A stretch of 39,222 nucleotides of DNA from JASFHF01 sp050123375 (GCA_050123375.1 JASFHF010000018.1:1-39222), one strand, 5' to 3'. Shown: positions 31,481 through 39,028, numbered from the stretch's first letter. Made by a program: numbers and translations. Notes: generated by a model from the letters alone, not told the origin.

Positions 31481-34400
31481 ATGTTTTTTCAAAAGAATGA
31501 CACAATAATAAATTATATAAAATGGCTAAATGGCGCAAATTTTTTAACGAATGTAACACCAGATAAAAGTTTAGGCGAAAATGATGCGAAACAATGTAAA
31601 AACTATTTGGCGAAAAAGTTATCTACAGTTAAGAATAAGAACGATTTTTATCGCTTAATAAAAACCACGTTGTATAATAAATACGCATACCCGACCACAG
31701 ATGTGTTCAATGTACTTATAGAAAAACTTATTGTGTTTAAAGAGATCCAAAAAGCATATAAGTTATATCAAGTTGCGTGTAAAAAAAAGAGATCATCTGG
31801 CATATGGTTTTGTATTGATTTTAGAAATAAATGGAAGCTTAAAAAGATAAATTTTAATAAAGGTAATATTTTAACACGGCAATTAGAAACTATCAAAGGT
31901 CAATTCGTTACAATAGCAGCTCCAAATACTAATTTATCGAAAATATTATATAGCTGTTATTTGCAGAACCTAATTTATAAGGTTTGCCACATGAATGATG
32001 GCTCAGATATTGATAAGGATGGTATTCTTACTGCCATTGTATCTCAAGAATTATTTTTTCATACAATAAACAATAATGTAATTTGTTGGATAGATGGCAA
32101 AGAAAGATTTTCTTCGCTTAATGCTGCCAGTAAAGAAGGTCATAAAGAAGTAGTGAAGCTGCTGCTTGAAAAAGCAGATAAAGTATTCAAGCTGGGTAAG
32201 AAATATGCTGATCTAAAGGGTTATCGGGAATTTCTGAAACAAGTCAATAAAGATGGATTCTCTTCGCTTAATTCTGCCAGTAAAGAAGGTCATAAAGAAG
32301 TAGTGAAGCTGCTGCTTGAAAAAGCAGATAAAGTATTCAAGCTGGGTAAGAAAGATGCTGATCTAAAGGGTTATCAGGAATTTTTGCAGCATCAAGATAA
32401 AGATGGATTTTCTTCGCTTAATTCTGCTGCTTGTGCAGGTCATAAAGAAGTAGTGAAGCTGTTGCTTGAAAAAGCAGATAAAGTATTCAGGCTGGGTAAG
32501 AAAGATGCTGATCTAAAGGGTTATCGGGAATTTCTGCAGCAAGTTAATAAAGATGGATTCTCTTCGCTTAATTCTGCCAGTAAAGAAGGTCATAAAGAAG
32601 TAGTGAAGCTGTTGCTTGAAAAAGCAGATAAAATATTCAGGCTGGGTAAGAAAGATGCTGATCTAAAGGGTTATCAGAAATTTCTGAAGCAAGTCAATAA
32701 CGATAAATTCTCTTCGCTTAATTCTGCCAGTAAAGAAGGTCATGAAGAAGTAGTGAAGCTGCTGCTTGAAAAAGCAGATAAAGTATTCAGGCTGGGTAAG
32801 ACAGATGCTGATTTAAAGGGCTATCGGGAATTTCTGAAACAAGTCAATAAATATGAATTCTCTTCGCTTAATTCTGCCTCTTGTGCAGGTCATAAAAAAG
32901 TAGTGAAGCTGTTGCTTGAAAAAGCAGATAAAGTATTCAGGCTGGGTAAGACAGATGCTGATCTAAAAGGTTATCGGGAATTTCTGCAGCATCAGGATAA
33001 AGATGGATTCTCTTCGCTTAATTCTGCTTCTTGTGCAGGTCATAAAAAAGTAGTGAAGCTGTTGCTTGAAAAAGCAGATAAAGTATTCAGGCTGGGTAAG
33101 ACAGATGCTGATTTAAAGGGTTATCGGGAATTTCTGCAGCAAGTCAATAACGATAAATTCTCTTCACTTAATATTGCCAGTAAAGAAGGTCATGAAGAAG
33201 TAGTGAAGCTGCTGCTTGAAAAAGCAGATAAAGTATTCAGACTGGGTGAGAAAGATGCTGATCTAAAGGGTTATCAGAAATTTCTGCAGCAAGTCAATAA
33301 ATATGAATTCTCTTCGCTTAATTCTGCCTCTTGTGCAGGTCATAAAAAAGTAGTGAAGCTGCTGCTTGAAAAAGCAGATAAAGTATTCAGACTGGGTGAG
33401 AAAGATGCTGATCTAAAGGGTTATCGGGAATTTCTGAAGCATCGGGATAAATATGGATTCTCTTCACTTAATTCTGCCAGTAAAGAAGGTCATGAAGAAG
33501 TAGTGAAGCTGTTGCTTGAAAAAGCAGATAAAGTATTCAGACTGGGTGAGAAAGATGCTGATCTAAAGGGTTATCGGGAATTTCTGCAGCAAGTCAATAA
33601 ATATGAATTCTCTTCGCTTAATTCTGCCTCTTGTGCAGGTCATAAAAAAGTAGTGAAGCTGCTGCTTGAAAAAACAGATAAAGTATTCAGGCTGGGTGAG
33701 AAAGATGCTGATCTAAAGGGTTATCGGGAATTTCTGCAGCAAGTCAATAAATATGGATTCTCTTCACTTAATTCTGCCAGTAAAGAAGGTCATGAAGAAG
33801 TAGTGAAGCTGTTGCTTGAAAAAGCAGATAAAGTATTCAGGCTGGGTGAGAAAGATGCTGATCTAAAAGGTTATCGGGAATTTCTGAAGCATCAGGATGA
33901 ATATGGATTCTCTTCACTTAATACTGCCTCTTGTGCAGGTCATGAAAAAGTAGTGAAGCTGCTGCTTGAAAAAACAGATGAAGTATTCAAGCTGGGTGAG
34001 AAGGATGTTGATTTAGAGGGTTATCGGGAATTTCTGAAGCATCAAGATAAATATGGATTCTCTTCGCTTAATTCTGCTAGTAAAAAAGGTCATAAAGGAG
34101 TAGTGCAGCTGTTGCTTGAAAAAGCAGATAAAGTATTCAAGCTGGGTGAGGAAGATGCTGATCTAAAGGGTTATCGGGAATTTCTGAAACAAGTCAATAA
34201 AGATGGATTCTCTTCGCTTAATTCTGCCAGTACAGGAGGTCATATAGATATAGTTAAAGAGTTAATTGCAGCGGCAAAGAAGGCTTTTGGTAGAGATAGT
34301 TATCTATATATTTATAATTTCGAATCAGGAAGCTATTATACTGAGAAAGACATATTTTTCGTTTTTATCGATCAACCGAATAAACGAAATTTTACACCGT

Positions 34401-34606
34401 TAAACAACGCAGTTTTTAATAATCATTCTAAGATTGCCAAATTGCTTTTAAATAATGGTGCGAACCCTGATTTTTGTAATAACAAATGTTGGTCAGCAAG
34501 AAAGAATGCGAAAGGCAAGAGTAACTTTGGGTTTTTTAAAAATGCTAAAAGGTTAAAGCCTAAGGATATTAACCGACGAAATCTTATTCTTCGCACGCTA
34601 TTTTAG
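31481..34606 (+). CDS. Giant ankyrin-repeat protein with 50-residue units, candidate effector
   Basis: 1,041 residues from the third of three consecutive ATGs (31475, 31478, 31481); AGAGG at 31468-31472 fits the third best. Residues 1 to about 205 form a Lys/Asn-rich domain I do not recognise, without signal peptide. Then come fourteen 50-residue units (32101-34200): FSSLNSASKEGHKEVVKLLLEKADKVF is the ankyrin helix pair (split by its usual loop), followed by LGKKDADLKGYREFL, an added helix in place of the short ankyrin beta turn. A fifteenth partial unit leads to a diverged canonical ankyrin (FTPLNNAVFNNHSKIAKLLL). The tail is basic. Ankyrin proteins of Legionella and Coxiella are often Dot/Icm substrates, which makes secretion likely but unproven. 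Flanked by phr and a toxin-antitoxin region. Confidence 0.85.
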   Translation: MFFQKNDTIINYIKWLNGANFLTNVTPDKSLGENDAKQCKNYLAKKLSTVKNKNDFYRLIKTTLYNKYAYPTTDVFNVLIEKLIVFKEIQKAYKLYQVACKKKRSSGIWFCIDFRNKWKLKKINFNKGNILTRQLETIKGQFVTIAAPNTNLSKILYSCYLQNLIYKVCHMNDGSDIDKDGILTAIVSQELFFHTINNNVICWIDGKERFSSLNAASKEGHKEVVKLLLEKADKVFKLGKKYADLKGYREFLKQVNKDGFSSLNSASKEGHKEVVKLLLEKADKVFKLGKKDADLKGYQEFLQHQDKDGFSSLNSAACAGHKEVVKLLLEKADKVFRLGKKDADLKGYREFLQQVNKDGFSSLNSASKEGHKEVVKLLLEKADKIFRLGKKDADLKGYQKFLKQVNNDKFSSLNSASKEGHEEVVKLLLEKADKVFRLGKTDADLKGYREFLKQVNKYEFSSLNSASCAGHKKVVKLLLEKADKVFRLGKTDADLKGYREFLQHQDKDGFSSLNSASCAGHKKVVKLLLEKADKVFRLGKTDADLKGYREFLQQVNNDKFSSLNIASKEGHEEVVKLLLEKADKVFRLGEKDADLKGYQKFLQQVNKYEFSSLNSASCAGHKKVVKLLLEKADKVFRLGEKDADLKGYREFLKHRDKYGFSSLNSASKEGHEEVVKLLLEKADKVFRLGEKDADLKGYREFLQQVNKYEFSSLNSASCAGHKKVVKLLLEKTDKVFRLGEKDADLKGYREFLQQVNKYGFSSLNSASKEGHEEVVKLLLEKADKVFRLGEKDADLKGYREFLKHQDEYGFSSLNTASCAGHEKVVKLLLEKTDEVFKLGEKDVDLEGYREFLKHQDKYGFSSLNSASKKGHKGVVQLLLEKADKVFKLGEEDADLKGYREFLKQVNKDGFSSLNSASTGGHIDIVKELIAAAKKAFGRDSYLYIYNFESGSYYTEKDIFFVFIDQPNKRNFTPLNNAVFNNHSKIAKLLLNNGANPDFCNNKCWSARKNAKGKSNFGFFKNAKRLKPKDINRRNLILRTLF
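32101..34300 (+). repeat. Tandem 150-bp coding repeat, fourteen full units plus one partial
   Basis: Unit starts fall exactly every 150 bases from 32101 to 34201 (for example TCTTCGCTTAATTCTGCC recurs at this spacing). Units are nearly identical at DNA level including silent sites, so expansion or gene conversion is recent. Two flavours of the first helix recur, SKEGHE/KE and SCAGHKK, alternating strictly over units 8-14 (SKEG, SCAG, SKEG, SCAG, SKEG, SCAG, SKKG), which suggests duplication in 300-bp pairs. Edge units (first, thirteenth to fifteenth) have diverged most. Confidence 0.95.
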
Positions 34607-34638
34607 CAAAAATTAGCATACAAGCAAGCTAAAATTAA

Positions 34639-34768
34639 TTAACGCTGTTTTTTTAAATCACGGTAAAAATTTTCGTGAACGCCTAAGCTCAATAAAAATC
34701 GTTGGTGTGGATTCCATTGTAATATAGCAAGTTTAACGAAAATTAAAACACTTATTTGGAAATTTACT
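34639..34768 (-). pseudogene. Scar of a ParD-like/RelE-like toxin-antitoxin locus (middle deleted)
   Basis: On the minus strand 34716-34639 encodes WNPHQRFLLSLGVHENFY and ends DLKKQR-stop. This is the C-terminus of the intact toxin at 38462-38761 (WNPRQRLLLSLGVHENFY, then RDLKKRL). Directly upstream, 34717-34768 matches the promoter region of the intact pair (39001-39048: TATAGCAAG..., CACTT-TTTGGAAATTT). The antitoxin gene and most of the toxin gene are missing. The junction falls at a shared AATG, present in the intact operator (ACAAATG) and before the Trp codon (GAATGG), so an about 460-bp deletion through microhomology explains it. Confidence 0.8.
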
Positions 34769-34797
34769 TTGACATGTACGTCATTATGACGTACACT
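34769..34797 (+). promoter_or_regulatory. tacAT promoter with palindromic operator in the spacer
   Basis: TTGACA (34769-34774), 17 bases, TACACT (34792-34797). A palindrome with perfect 10-base arms, TGTACGTCAT and ATGACGTACA, separated by one T, covers 34775-34795, exactly between the two promoter elements and overlapping the -10. It is the expected site for the RHH antitoxin (autorepression). GGTGAG at 34819-34824 is the ribosome site. Confidence 0.7.
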
Positions 34798-34829
34798 TAA
34801 TAATAACTAATTTATAACGGTGAGTAATT

Positions 34830-35129
34830 ATGCAACTAAGACACACAAACACAAAATCTAAACGACTTGAAGCGCGTATTTCTACGGAGCAAAAGCGTTT
34901 GTTTCAGCATGCAGCTAATTTATTAGGTCAATCTTTGACTGATTTTGCAATTAACATTTTGCAAAAAGAGGCGAAGAAAATTATCAAAGAACACGAAATT
35001 ATGCAGCTGTTTTTTCGTGATCAAGAAATTTTTATTGATGCAATGTTAAGACCACATAAGCCTAATAAGCGATTGCAAAAGGCGGTGAAACATTATAATA
35101 ATAAGGCACCGAGGGATGAAAACGCTTAA
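34830..35129 (+). CDS. tacA: DUF1778 antitoxin (TacA-like)
   Basis: 99 residues. Ribbon-helix-helix start SKRLEARISTEQKRLFQHAA and LGQSLTDFAINILQKEA are the DUF1778 signature. The C-terminal half (FFRDQEIFIDAMLRPHKPNK) is the toxin-wrapping segment of TacA proteins. It neutralises the acetyltransferase toxin encoded next, and by family precedent represses its own promoter through the palindrome at 34775-34795. The gene overlaps the toxin gene by 14 bases, ensuring linked translation. It is well preserved, with a clear ribosome site, so the pair is probably functional. Confidence 0.88.
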   Translation: MQLRHTNTKSKRLEARISTEQKRLFQHAANLLGQSLTDFAINILQKEAKKIIKEHEIMQLFFRDQEIFIDAMLRPHKPNKRLQKAVKHYNNKAPRDENA

Positions 35130-35643
35130 ATATCGGATATTACCATTTGACAAAAAACACGATAAAAAGGGATTCTCTTGCGGTATTGAAGCATTAGATC
35201 GTTATATTATGCAACAAGCAGGGCAAGATAAACGTTGTTCTGTAACAGCTACTTATATTCTTTCGGAGAAAAATCACGATGCTATTCTAGGATATTACAC
35301 ACTATCGGCTACTAGTATTCTATTAACAGATTTGCCTGAAAAAACAATAAAAAAATTGCCAAGATATCCAACAATTCCTGCAACTTTGTTAGGCCGTTTG
35401 GCTGTTGATAATAAATATCAAGGCAATAGACTAGGAGAATTATTATTAGTTGATGCGCTAAAACGTAGTTTAGATATCAGTAAGAGAGTTGCATCATTTT
35501 CCCTTGTAGTAAACGCCAAAACTGAAAACGCTATAGAGTTTTATCAACGTTATGGGTTTATTCAATTTCCTAGCCATAAAGCCCGATTATTTTTACCAAT
35601 GGCTACTATAGCGCAAGCATTTTTGGAAAACGTAATAAAATAA
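35116..35643 (+). CDS. tacT: GNAT-family acetyltransferase toxin (TacT-like)
   Basis: 175 residues. The GNAT core includes the acetyl-CoA loop QGNRLGELLLVDAL (Q/RxxGxG/A pattern), LLGRLAVDNKY on the preceding strand, and the catalytic Tyr region FYQRYGFIQFP. RYPTIPATLLGRLAVD is highly typical of TacT toxins, which acetylate the amino group of charged aminoacyl-tRNAs and halt translation. The amino-acid specificity cannot be told from sequence. Encoded overlapping tacA by 14 bases. The 255 bases after its stop contain a hairpin at 35828-35865 and a short in-frame patch of protein-like sequence without a start (EFRTYSDEIMETMKDVKHL), possibly a gene scrap. Confidence 0.9.
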   Translation: MKTLKYRILPFDKKHDKKGFSCGIEALDRYIMQQAGQDKRCSVTATYILSEKNHDAILGYYTLSATSILLTDLPEKTIKKLPRYPTIPATLLGRLAVDNKYQGNRLGELLLVDALKRSLDISKRVASFSLVVNAKTENAIEFYQRYGFIQFPSHKARLFLPMATIAQAFLENVIK

Positions 35644-35827
35644 AATGGTTAAAAGATTTTGCTCCCCGTTCTCAACGAATTTCGAACCTATAGCGATGAA
35701 ATTATGGAAACCATGAAAGATGTAAAACACTTATCATGTTATGGGTTCTCATATTTTAATTATTATTGATTTTTCATTGATTTCAATTGTAATAATAAGA
35801 AAAAAGGGGCATTATGGCTTTTTAGTT

Positions 35828-35865
35828 AATCTCGCGAAACAGCAAAAATGCTATTTGGCGAGATT
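35828..35865. terminator. Hairpin between tacT and the DUF234 ATPase gene
   Basis: AATCTCGC (35828-35835) pairs perfectly with GCGAGATT (35858-35865), with a smaller AGCA/TGCT pair inside the loop (35841-35844, 35849-35852). TTTTAT overlaps and follows the right arm. Plausible as a terminator after tacT; the long loop and short T-run keep confidence modest. Confidence 0.4.
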
Positions 35866-35898
35866 TTATAACCACTTCATTTTATTAAGGAATATAGG

Positions 35899-37335
35899 AT
35901 GCCAAAATTTATAGGGCGAAAAAATGAAATAAAACGGCTTGTGGATTTGTTACAATTAGATATAGCCGTGTTTATTGTACTCAAAGGTCGTCGCCGTATT
36001 GGCAAGAGCCGCCTATTAGAAGAATACAGTAATAATTTTGCTAAAATATTTGTTTTTAGCGGCTTGCCTCCAGAAAAAAATACGACTAATGAAACACAAC
36101 TAAAAGAATTCTTAAAGCAATTAACCAGGCAGTTACCAAGCAAAAATTTTACAATGGGTGATTGGGGAGATTTGTTTTGGCAGCTATCTAAGTATACAAA
36201 GGAAGGGAAAGTTTTAATCGTCCTGGATGAAATAAACTGGATGGGGTCTAAAGATCCAAATTTTCTTGGCAAATTAAAAAATGCATGGGATTTATATTTT
36301 AAAAAAAATGATCAATTAGCTCTTGCTGTTTCAGGTTCGGCTGCTTCTTGGATCGAAAAAAATTTATTGAATAGTACAGGTTTTGTGGGACGTGTTTCAC
36401 TCGACATGACATTAGAAGAAATGCCATTAAAAGATTGCCTTGAGTTTTGGAAAAATAAACATTATGTGTCCGTTTTTAATGCTTTGAAATTATTATCGAT
36501 TACAGGCGGAGTTCCTAGATATTTAGAATTAATTAGAGCTGATTTGTCAGCGGAAATTAACATTAAAAATCTTTGTTTTACAAAAGATGGGGTGTTGTTT
36601 TCTGAATTCGATGAAATCTTTCATGATTTATTTTCTAAACGTAGAGGTTTGTATAAACGTATTGTAACTATATTAGCTGATGGAGCTTTGGAACCAAAAG
36701 AAATTTGCCAAAAACTTGGTATCAAAGCTGGTGGAGATATTTCTGAATATTTAAATGATTTAGTTTGTGCAGGATTTATTACTCGTGATTATACTTGGAA
36801 TATTAAAAGTGGTAAATTAGCTAAATTTAGCCAATTCCGACTAAAAGACAATTATTCTAGATTTTATTTAAAATACATATTACCCCGTAAACCTAAGATT
36901 GAAAAAGAAGATTATATAGATATTTCTTTAGCTGATTTGCCTGGTTGGAATGCAATAATGGGTTTGCAATTTGAAAATTTGGTATTAAGTAATCGTAATT
37001 TAATAAAAAAGGTGTTACAGATTAATTTATCTGATGTTATTTACGATAATCCATTTTTTCAACATAAAACAACAAAACAAGCAGGATGTCAAATTGATTA
37101 TTTAATTCAAACTAGATTAAATACCCTTTTTGTTTGTGAGATCAAATTTTCTAAAAAAACTATTGGTCTAGGTGTTGTAGATGAAGTAAAAGAAAAAATA
37201 AATCGTTTAAAAGTGCCGAAAGGTTTTTCGTGTTTCCCAATATTGATACATGCTAATGATGTTAGCGATGCATTAGAGGATAGCGGTTATTTTACTAAAA
37301 TAATTGATTTTACGAAATTAATTGAATCGGAGTAA
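35899..37335 (+). CDS. Archaeal-type ATPase with DUF234 nuclease-like domain
   Basis: 478 residues. Begins FIGRKNEIKRLVDLL, then Walker A GRRRIGKSRL and Walker B VLIVLDEINW; AVSGSAASWIEKNLL is sensor-1-like. A winged-helix part (ALEPKEICQKLGIKAGGDIS) follows, and a C-terminal DUF234 region with QIDYLIQ and LFVCEIKFSKK, resembling a PD-(D/E)XK site. The family is common in archaea and patchy in bacteria, with unproven function; defence or mobile-element roles are often supposed. AAGGA eight to ten bases before the ATG is its ribosome site. Its stop TAA overlaps the ATG of a 14-codon frame that in turn overlaps the next gene. A different STAND/AAA type from the DUF4143 ATPase at 2505. Confidence 0.82.
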   Translation: MPKFIGRKNEIKRLVDLLQLDIAVFIVLKGRRRIGKSRLLEEYSNNFAKIFVFSGLPPEKNTTNETQLKEFLKQLTRQLPSKNFTMGDWGDLFWQLSKYTKEGKVLIVLDEINWMGSKDPNFLGKLKNAWDLYFKKNDQLALAVSGSAASWIEKNLLNSTGFVGRVSLDMTLEEMPLKDCLEFWKNKHYVSVFNALKLLSITGGVPRYLELIRADLSAEINIKNLCFTKDGVLFSEFDEIFHDLFSKRRGLYKRIVTILADGALEPKEICQKLGIKAGGDISEYLNDLVCAGFITRDYTWNIKSGKLAKFSQFRLKDNYSRFYLKYILPRKPKIEKEDYIDISLADLPGWNAIMGLQFENLVLSNRNLIKKVLQINLSDVIYDNPFFQHKTTKQAGCQIDYLIQTRLNTLFVCEIKFSKKTIGLGVVDEVKEKINRLKVPKGFSCFPILIHANDVSDALEDSGYFTKIIDFTKLIESE

Positions 37336-37379
37336 TGAATGCTTTAAAAGAGAAAGCACAAGAATATGGTGAAGATTAA
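37335..37379 (+). CDS. 14-codon bridging frame between the DUF234 ATPase and DUF1016_N genes
   Basis: MNALKEKAQEYGED-stop. Its ATG shares bases with the preceding TAA (TAATG) and its own TAA shares a base with the next ATG (TAATG again), so a terminating ribosome could restart twice. It may be the last scrap of a deleted gene or a pure coupling device. GGTGA inside it is the ribosome site for the next gene. Confidence 0.3.
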   Translation: MNALKEKAQEYGED

Positions 37380-37882
37380 TGGATATAAATATTCAAGATA
37401 TTGAAGAAGTGAAAGAAGATGTTGACAGAACATTTAAAGCCGCTCTCCATGATATGGATTATCAACTACTACAAACAATACTAGATGGTTCAAAGAAAGC
37501 CACAAAAGCGGTAAAGCATCAATTATTTTCGCAAGTTGTATATTATACTAATATTGCATATTGGGAAATAGGCGAGTATATAAATAAAAAAATTATTCGT
37601 TACAAAATAATACCAAAAGATTTTTTTGGCAAAATAAGTGATAATATTGCGCGTTATTTAAATGTTAACCAAGATTTTGGGTTTTCACCAGAAAATTTAA
37701 AGCGTTGTTACAAAATTGTTGGGATGTTAAAAAAAGAAACATTTTTAAATTTAGCTAAAAATTATAGTTGGGAACAAATAATTTACTTTATTGATAATTC
37801 AGACAATGAAACAGAAGTATTAAATGAAGAGTTGGGTGTTTGTCATGCTGTGTGCTATCTGGACTCTAATCTTCACGTTTGA
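37379..37882 (+). CDS. DUF1016 N-terminal domain protein, nuclease part missing
   Basis: 167 residues. The middle matches the DUF1016 (YhcG) N-terminal domain: YYTNIAYWEIGEYINKK, FFGKISDNIARYL, DFGFSPENLKRCYKI and YSWEQIIYFID. Complete family members are about 350 residues with a C-terminal PD-(D/E)XK nuclease. Here the frame leaves the family pattern about residue 145 and stops after CHAVCYLDSNLHV; no continuation of the nuclease was recognised in any frame before the next gene. It is therefore probably a deleted gene whose remaining domain may or may not be stable. GGTGA is a reasonable ribosome site. Translation is likely coupled to the upstream ATPase. Confidence 0.6.
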   Translation: MDINIQDIEEVKEDVDRTFKAALHDMDYQLLQTILDGSKKATKAVKHQLFSQVVYYTNIAYWEIGEYINKKIIRYKIIPKDFFGKISDNIARYLNVNQDFGFSPENLKRCYKIVGMLKKETFLNLAKNYSWEQIIYFIDNSDNETEVLNEELGVCHAVCYLDSNLHV

Positions 37883-37933
37883 TTTTTGGCTGGTGTGATG
37901 GCATTATAAGTACGAATCGATTAAGGGGAAATC

Positions 37934-38287
37934 ATGAGGACGATATTACTTTGCGTGCCAATTAAGAAAGATAAGATTGCGGATTTTAAAACATTCGTGA
38001 AAGAGTTGTTGGGTTTTAAAAAGAAAGATTACAAGGAACTGCATGTGCGCTATGGTATAACAAATACCAGAATATGGATGCATACCTTAAATGATAAGAG
38101 TTATATATTGTTTACTCACGATCTTTCTGATGATCTTGAAACTCATATGAGGAAGTTTGCTAACTCTAAACATCCATTTGATCTTTGGTTCGCAGAGCAA
38201 CTTGAAGGCTTTTATAACATTGAAGACGTAGACGCGATGTCTGCTCAACCACCAGAATTTATTGGTGAATTCAACCTTCAGAAATAA
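37934..38287 (+). CDS. DUF6176-like small protein (ferredoxin-like fold)
   Basis: 117 residues, no signal or membrane segment. The pattern MRTILLCVPIKKDKIADFKT, then YGITNTRIWMHTL, YILFTHDL and FANSKHPFDLWFAEQ, is that of small dimeric alpha/beta (ABM/EthD-like) proteins, nearest to DUF6176 as I recall it. Function is unknown. AAGGGG eight bases before the ATG is a strong ribosome site, and the frame is intact, so the gene is likely expressed. Its last bases overlap the end of the hydrolase remnant on the other strand. Confidence 0.6.
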   Translation: MRTILLCVPIKKDKIADFKTFVKELLGFKKKDYKELHVRYGITNTRIWMHTLNDKSYILFTHDLSDDLETHMRKFANSKHPFDLWFAEQLEGFYNIEDVDAMSAQPPEFIGEFNLQK

Positions 38288-38465
38288 ATTTTAATAGCCG
38301 TTCGGTAAAAATAGTGGGTTCTTCTAATGGGGGCGTGTGGCCGCTCTTATTAAACACATAGATTTTTAATTTTTTGAATTTATCTTTAACTGCTACTGGC
38401 GTGCCTTTCCCTTCAATATAATAACGTAACTTAAAACCATCATGTATTATTGCATCTTTAATCAA
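38271..38465 (-). pseudogene. Gutted alpha/beta-hydrolase gene (N- and C-terminal ends joined)
   Basis: The frame encodes IHDGFKLRYYIEGKGTPVAV, the opening of an alpha/beta-hydrolase up to the first strand, and continues at once with KFKKLKIYVFNKSGHTPPLE and EPTIFTERLLKFISEG, the end of such a protein including the catalytic His (SGHTPPLEEP). The lid, nucleophile and acid regions, about 200 residues, are absent. No start codon remains; the open frame runs upstream only by overlapping the toxin gene out of frame. A clean internal deletion, still in frame, is the simplest reading. Confidence 0.7.
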
Positions 38466-38761
38466 AGCCGTTTTTTTAAATCCCGATAAAAATTTTCGTG
38501 AACACCTAAGCTCAATAAAAGTCGTTGGCGTGGATTCCATTCATAAGCTAATAGCATTTGCTTGCTGTGAATTTTAAATTTATGTACAAAAACACCGGAT
38601 AAATCGCCTTTTTTTTCTTGACCAATTTTTGGATCTTTAACAATGGCACGTATAGCATCGTTAACTTTTATTTTTTCAGGAGGATAAAGCTTTTTATAGG
38701 ATTTTTTAAAAGCTGGCATTTGTTTTATTGTTATTGTGTCCGTTTTTTTATTCAAAATCAA
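38462..38761 (-). CDS. RelE/ParE-superfamily toxin
   Basis: 99 residues. ITIKQMPAFKKSYKKLYPPE at the start, KKGDLSGVFVHKFKIHSKQM in the middle and LLLSLGVHENFYRDLKK at the end are the RelE/ParE-fold pattern of small ribosome-dependent mRNA interferases or gyrase poisons; the GVHENFYRDLK ending is typical of RelE-type toxins paired with ParD-like antitoxins. It starts 14 bases inside the antitoxin frame; a shorter start at Met15 (38719) is possible. A truncated second copy lies at 34639-34716. The frame is intact with the antitoxin present, so the module is likely active. Confidence 0.82.
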   Translation of the reverse strand: MILNKKTDTITIKQMPAFKKSYKKLYPPEKIKVNDAIRAIVKDPKIGQEKKGDLSGVFVHKFKIHSKQMLLAYEWNPRQRLLLSLGVHENFYRDLKKRL

Positions 38762-38963
38762 AATCCTCAGCCAAAGATCTATCTGTATTTTTTGAAATTA
38801 AAGTGTCTCGAATAAATTCGATAGGTAAGTCTGGATTATCAAGCGCGCATCGTCCTATCTGTGCCCAATATTCAATTTGGCGTGGTACAGATCGAAATTC
38901 TGCATTCGCTGCAATCTTCGCTTGGTTGTAAACTGTTTCATCTATTCTGACTGGAATCCCCAT
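38748..38963 (-). CDS. ParD-like antitoxin
   Basis: 71 residues. MGIPVRIDETVYNQAKIAAN, then SVPRQIEYWAQIGRCALDNP and DLPIEFIRDTL, match the ParD-like antitoxin family (formerly DUF3423): a ribbon-helix-helix DNA-binding start followed by a toxin-binding helix. AGGTGA four bases before the ATG is a strong ribosome site. It overlaps the toxin gene by 14 bases. The direct repeats CTACATATGT and CTACATTTGT between promoter and gene are its likely binding sites. It is the first gene inside the right-hand terminal repeat of the window. Confidence 0.83.
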   Translation of the reverse strand: MGIPVRIDETVYNQAKIAANAEFRSVPRQIEYWAQIGRCALDNPDLPIEFIRDTLISKNTDRSLAEDFDFE

Positions 38964-38967
38964 TGTT

Positions 38968-39028
38968 TCACCTACATATGTTTCATTATGCTACATTTGT
39001 AGTATAGCAAGCTCGGCAAAAATTGCAA
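38968..39028 (-). promoter_or_regulatory. Promoter and operator of the ParD-like/RelE-like pair
   Basis: Minus strand: TTGCAA (39028-39023), 16 bases, TATACT (39006-39001). Downstream in the leader are two copies of CTACAT(A/T)TGT (38972-38981 and 38991-39000), the second extended to the palindrome CTACAAATGTAG at 38991-39002. AGGTGA at 38973-38968 is the ribosome site. The promoter half is shared with the scar at 34717-34768. Confidence 0.6.

Noticed and set aside
32101..34300. Regular direct repeats considered as a CRISPR array
   Set aside because: The period is 150 bp with no unique spacers, the repeats are one continuous reading frame encoding ankyrin-like units, and no cas genes are present.
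34795..34816. CTTAATAAT-AA-CTAATTTAT as a Legionella-type PmrA box before tacAT
   Set aside because: The second half-site matches poorly and the motif lies at or downstream of the -10 rather than at -35.
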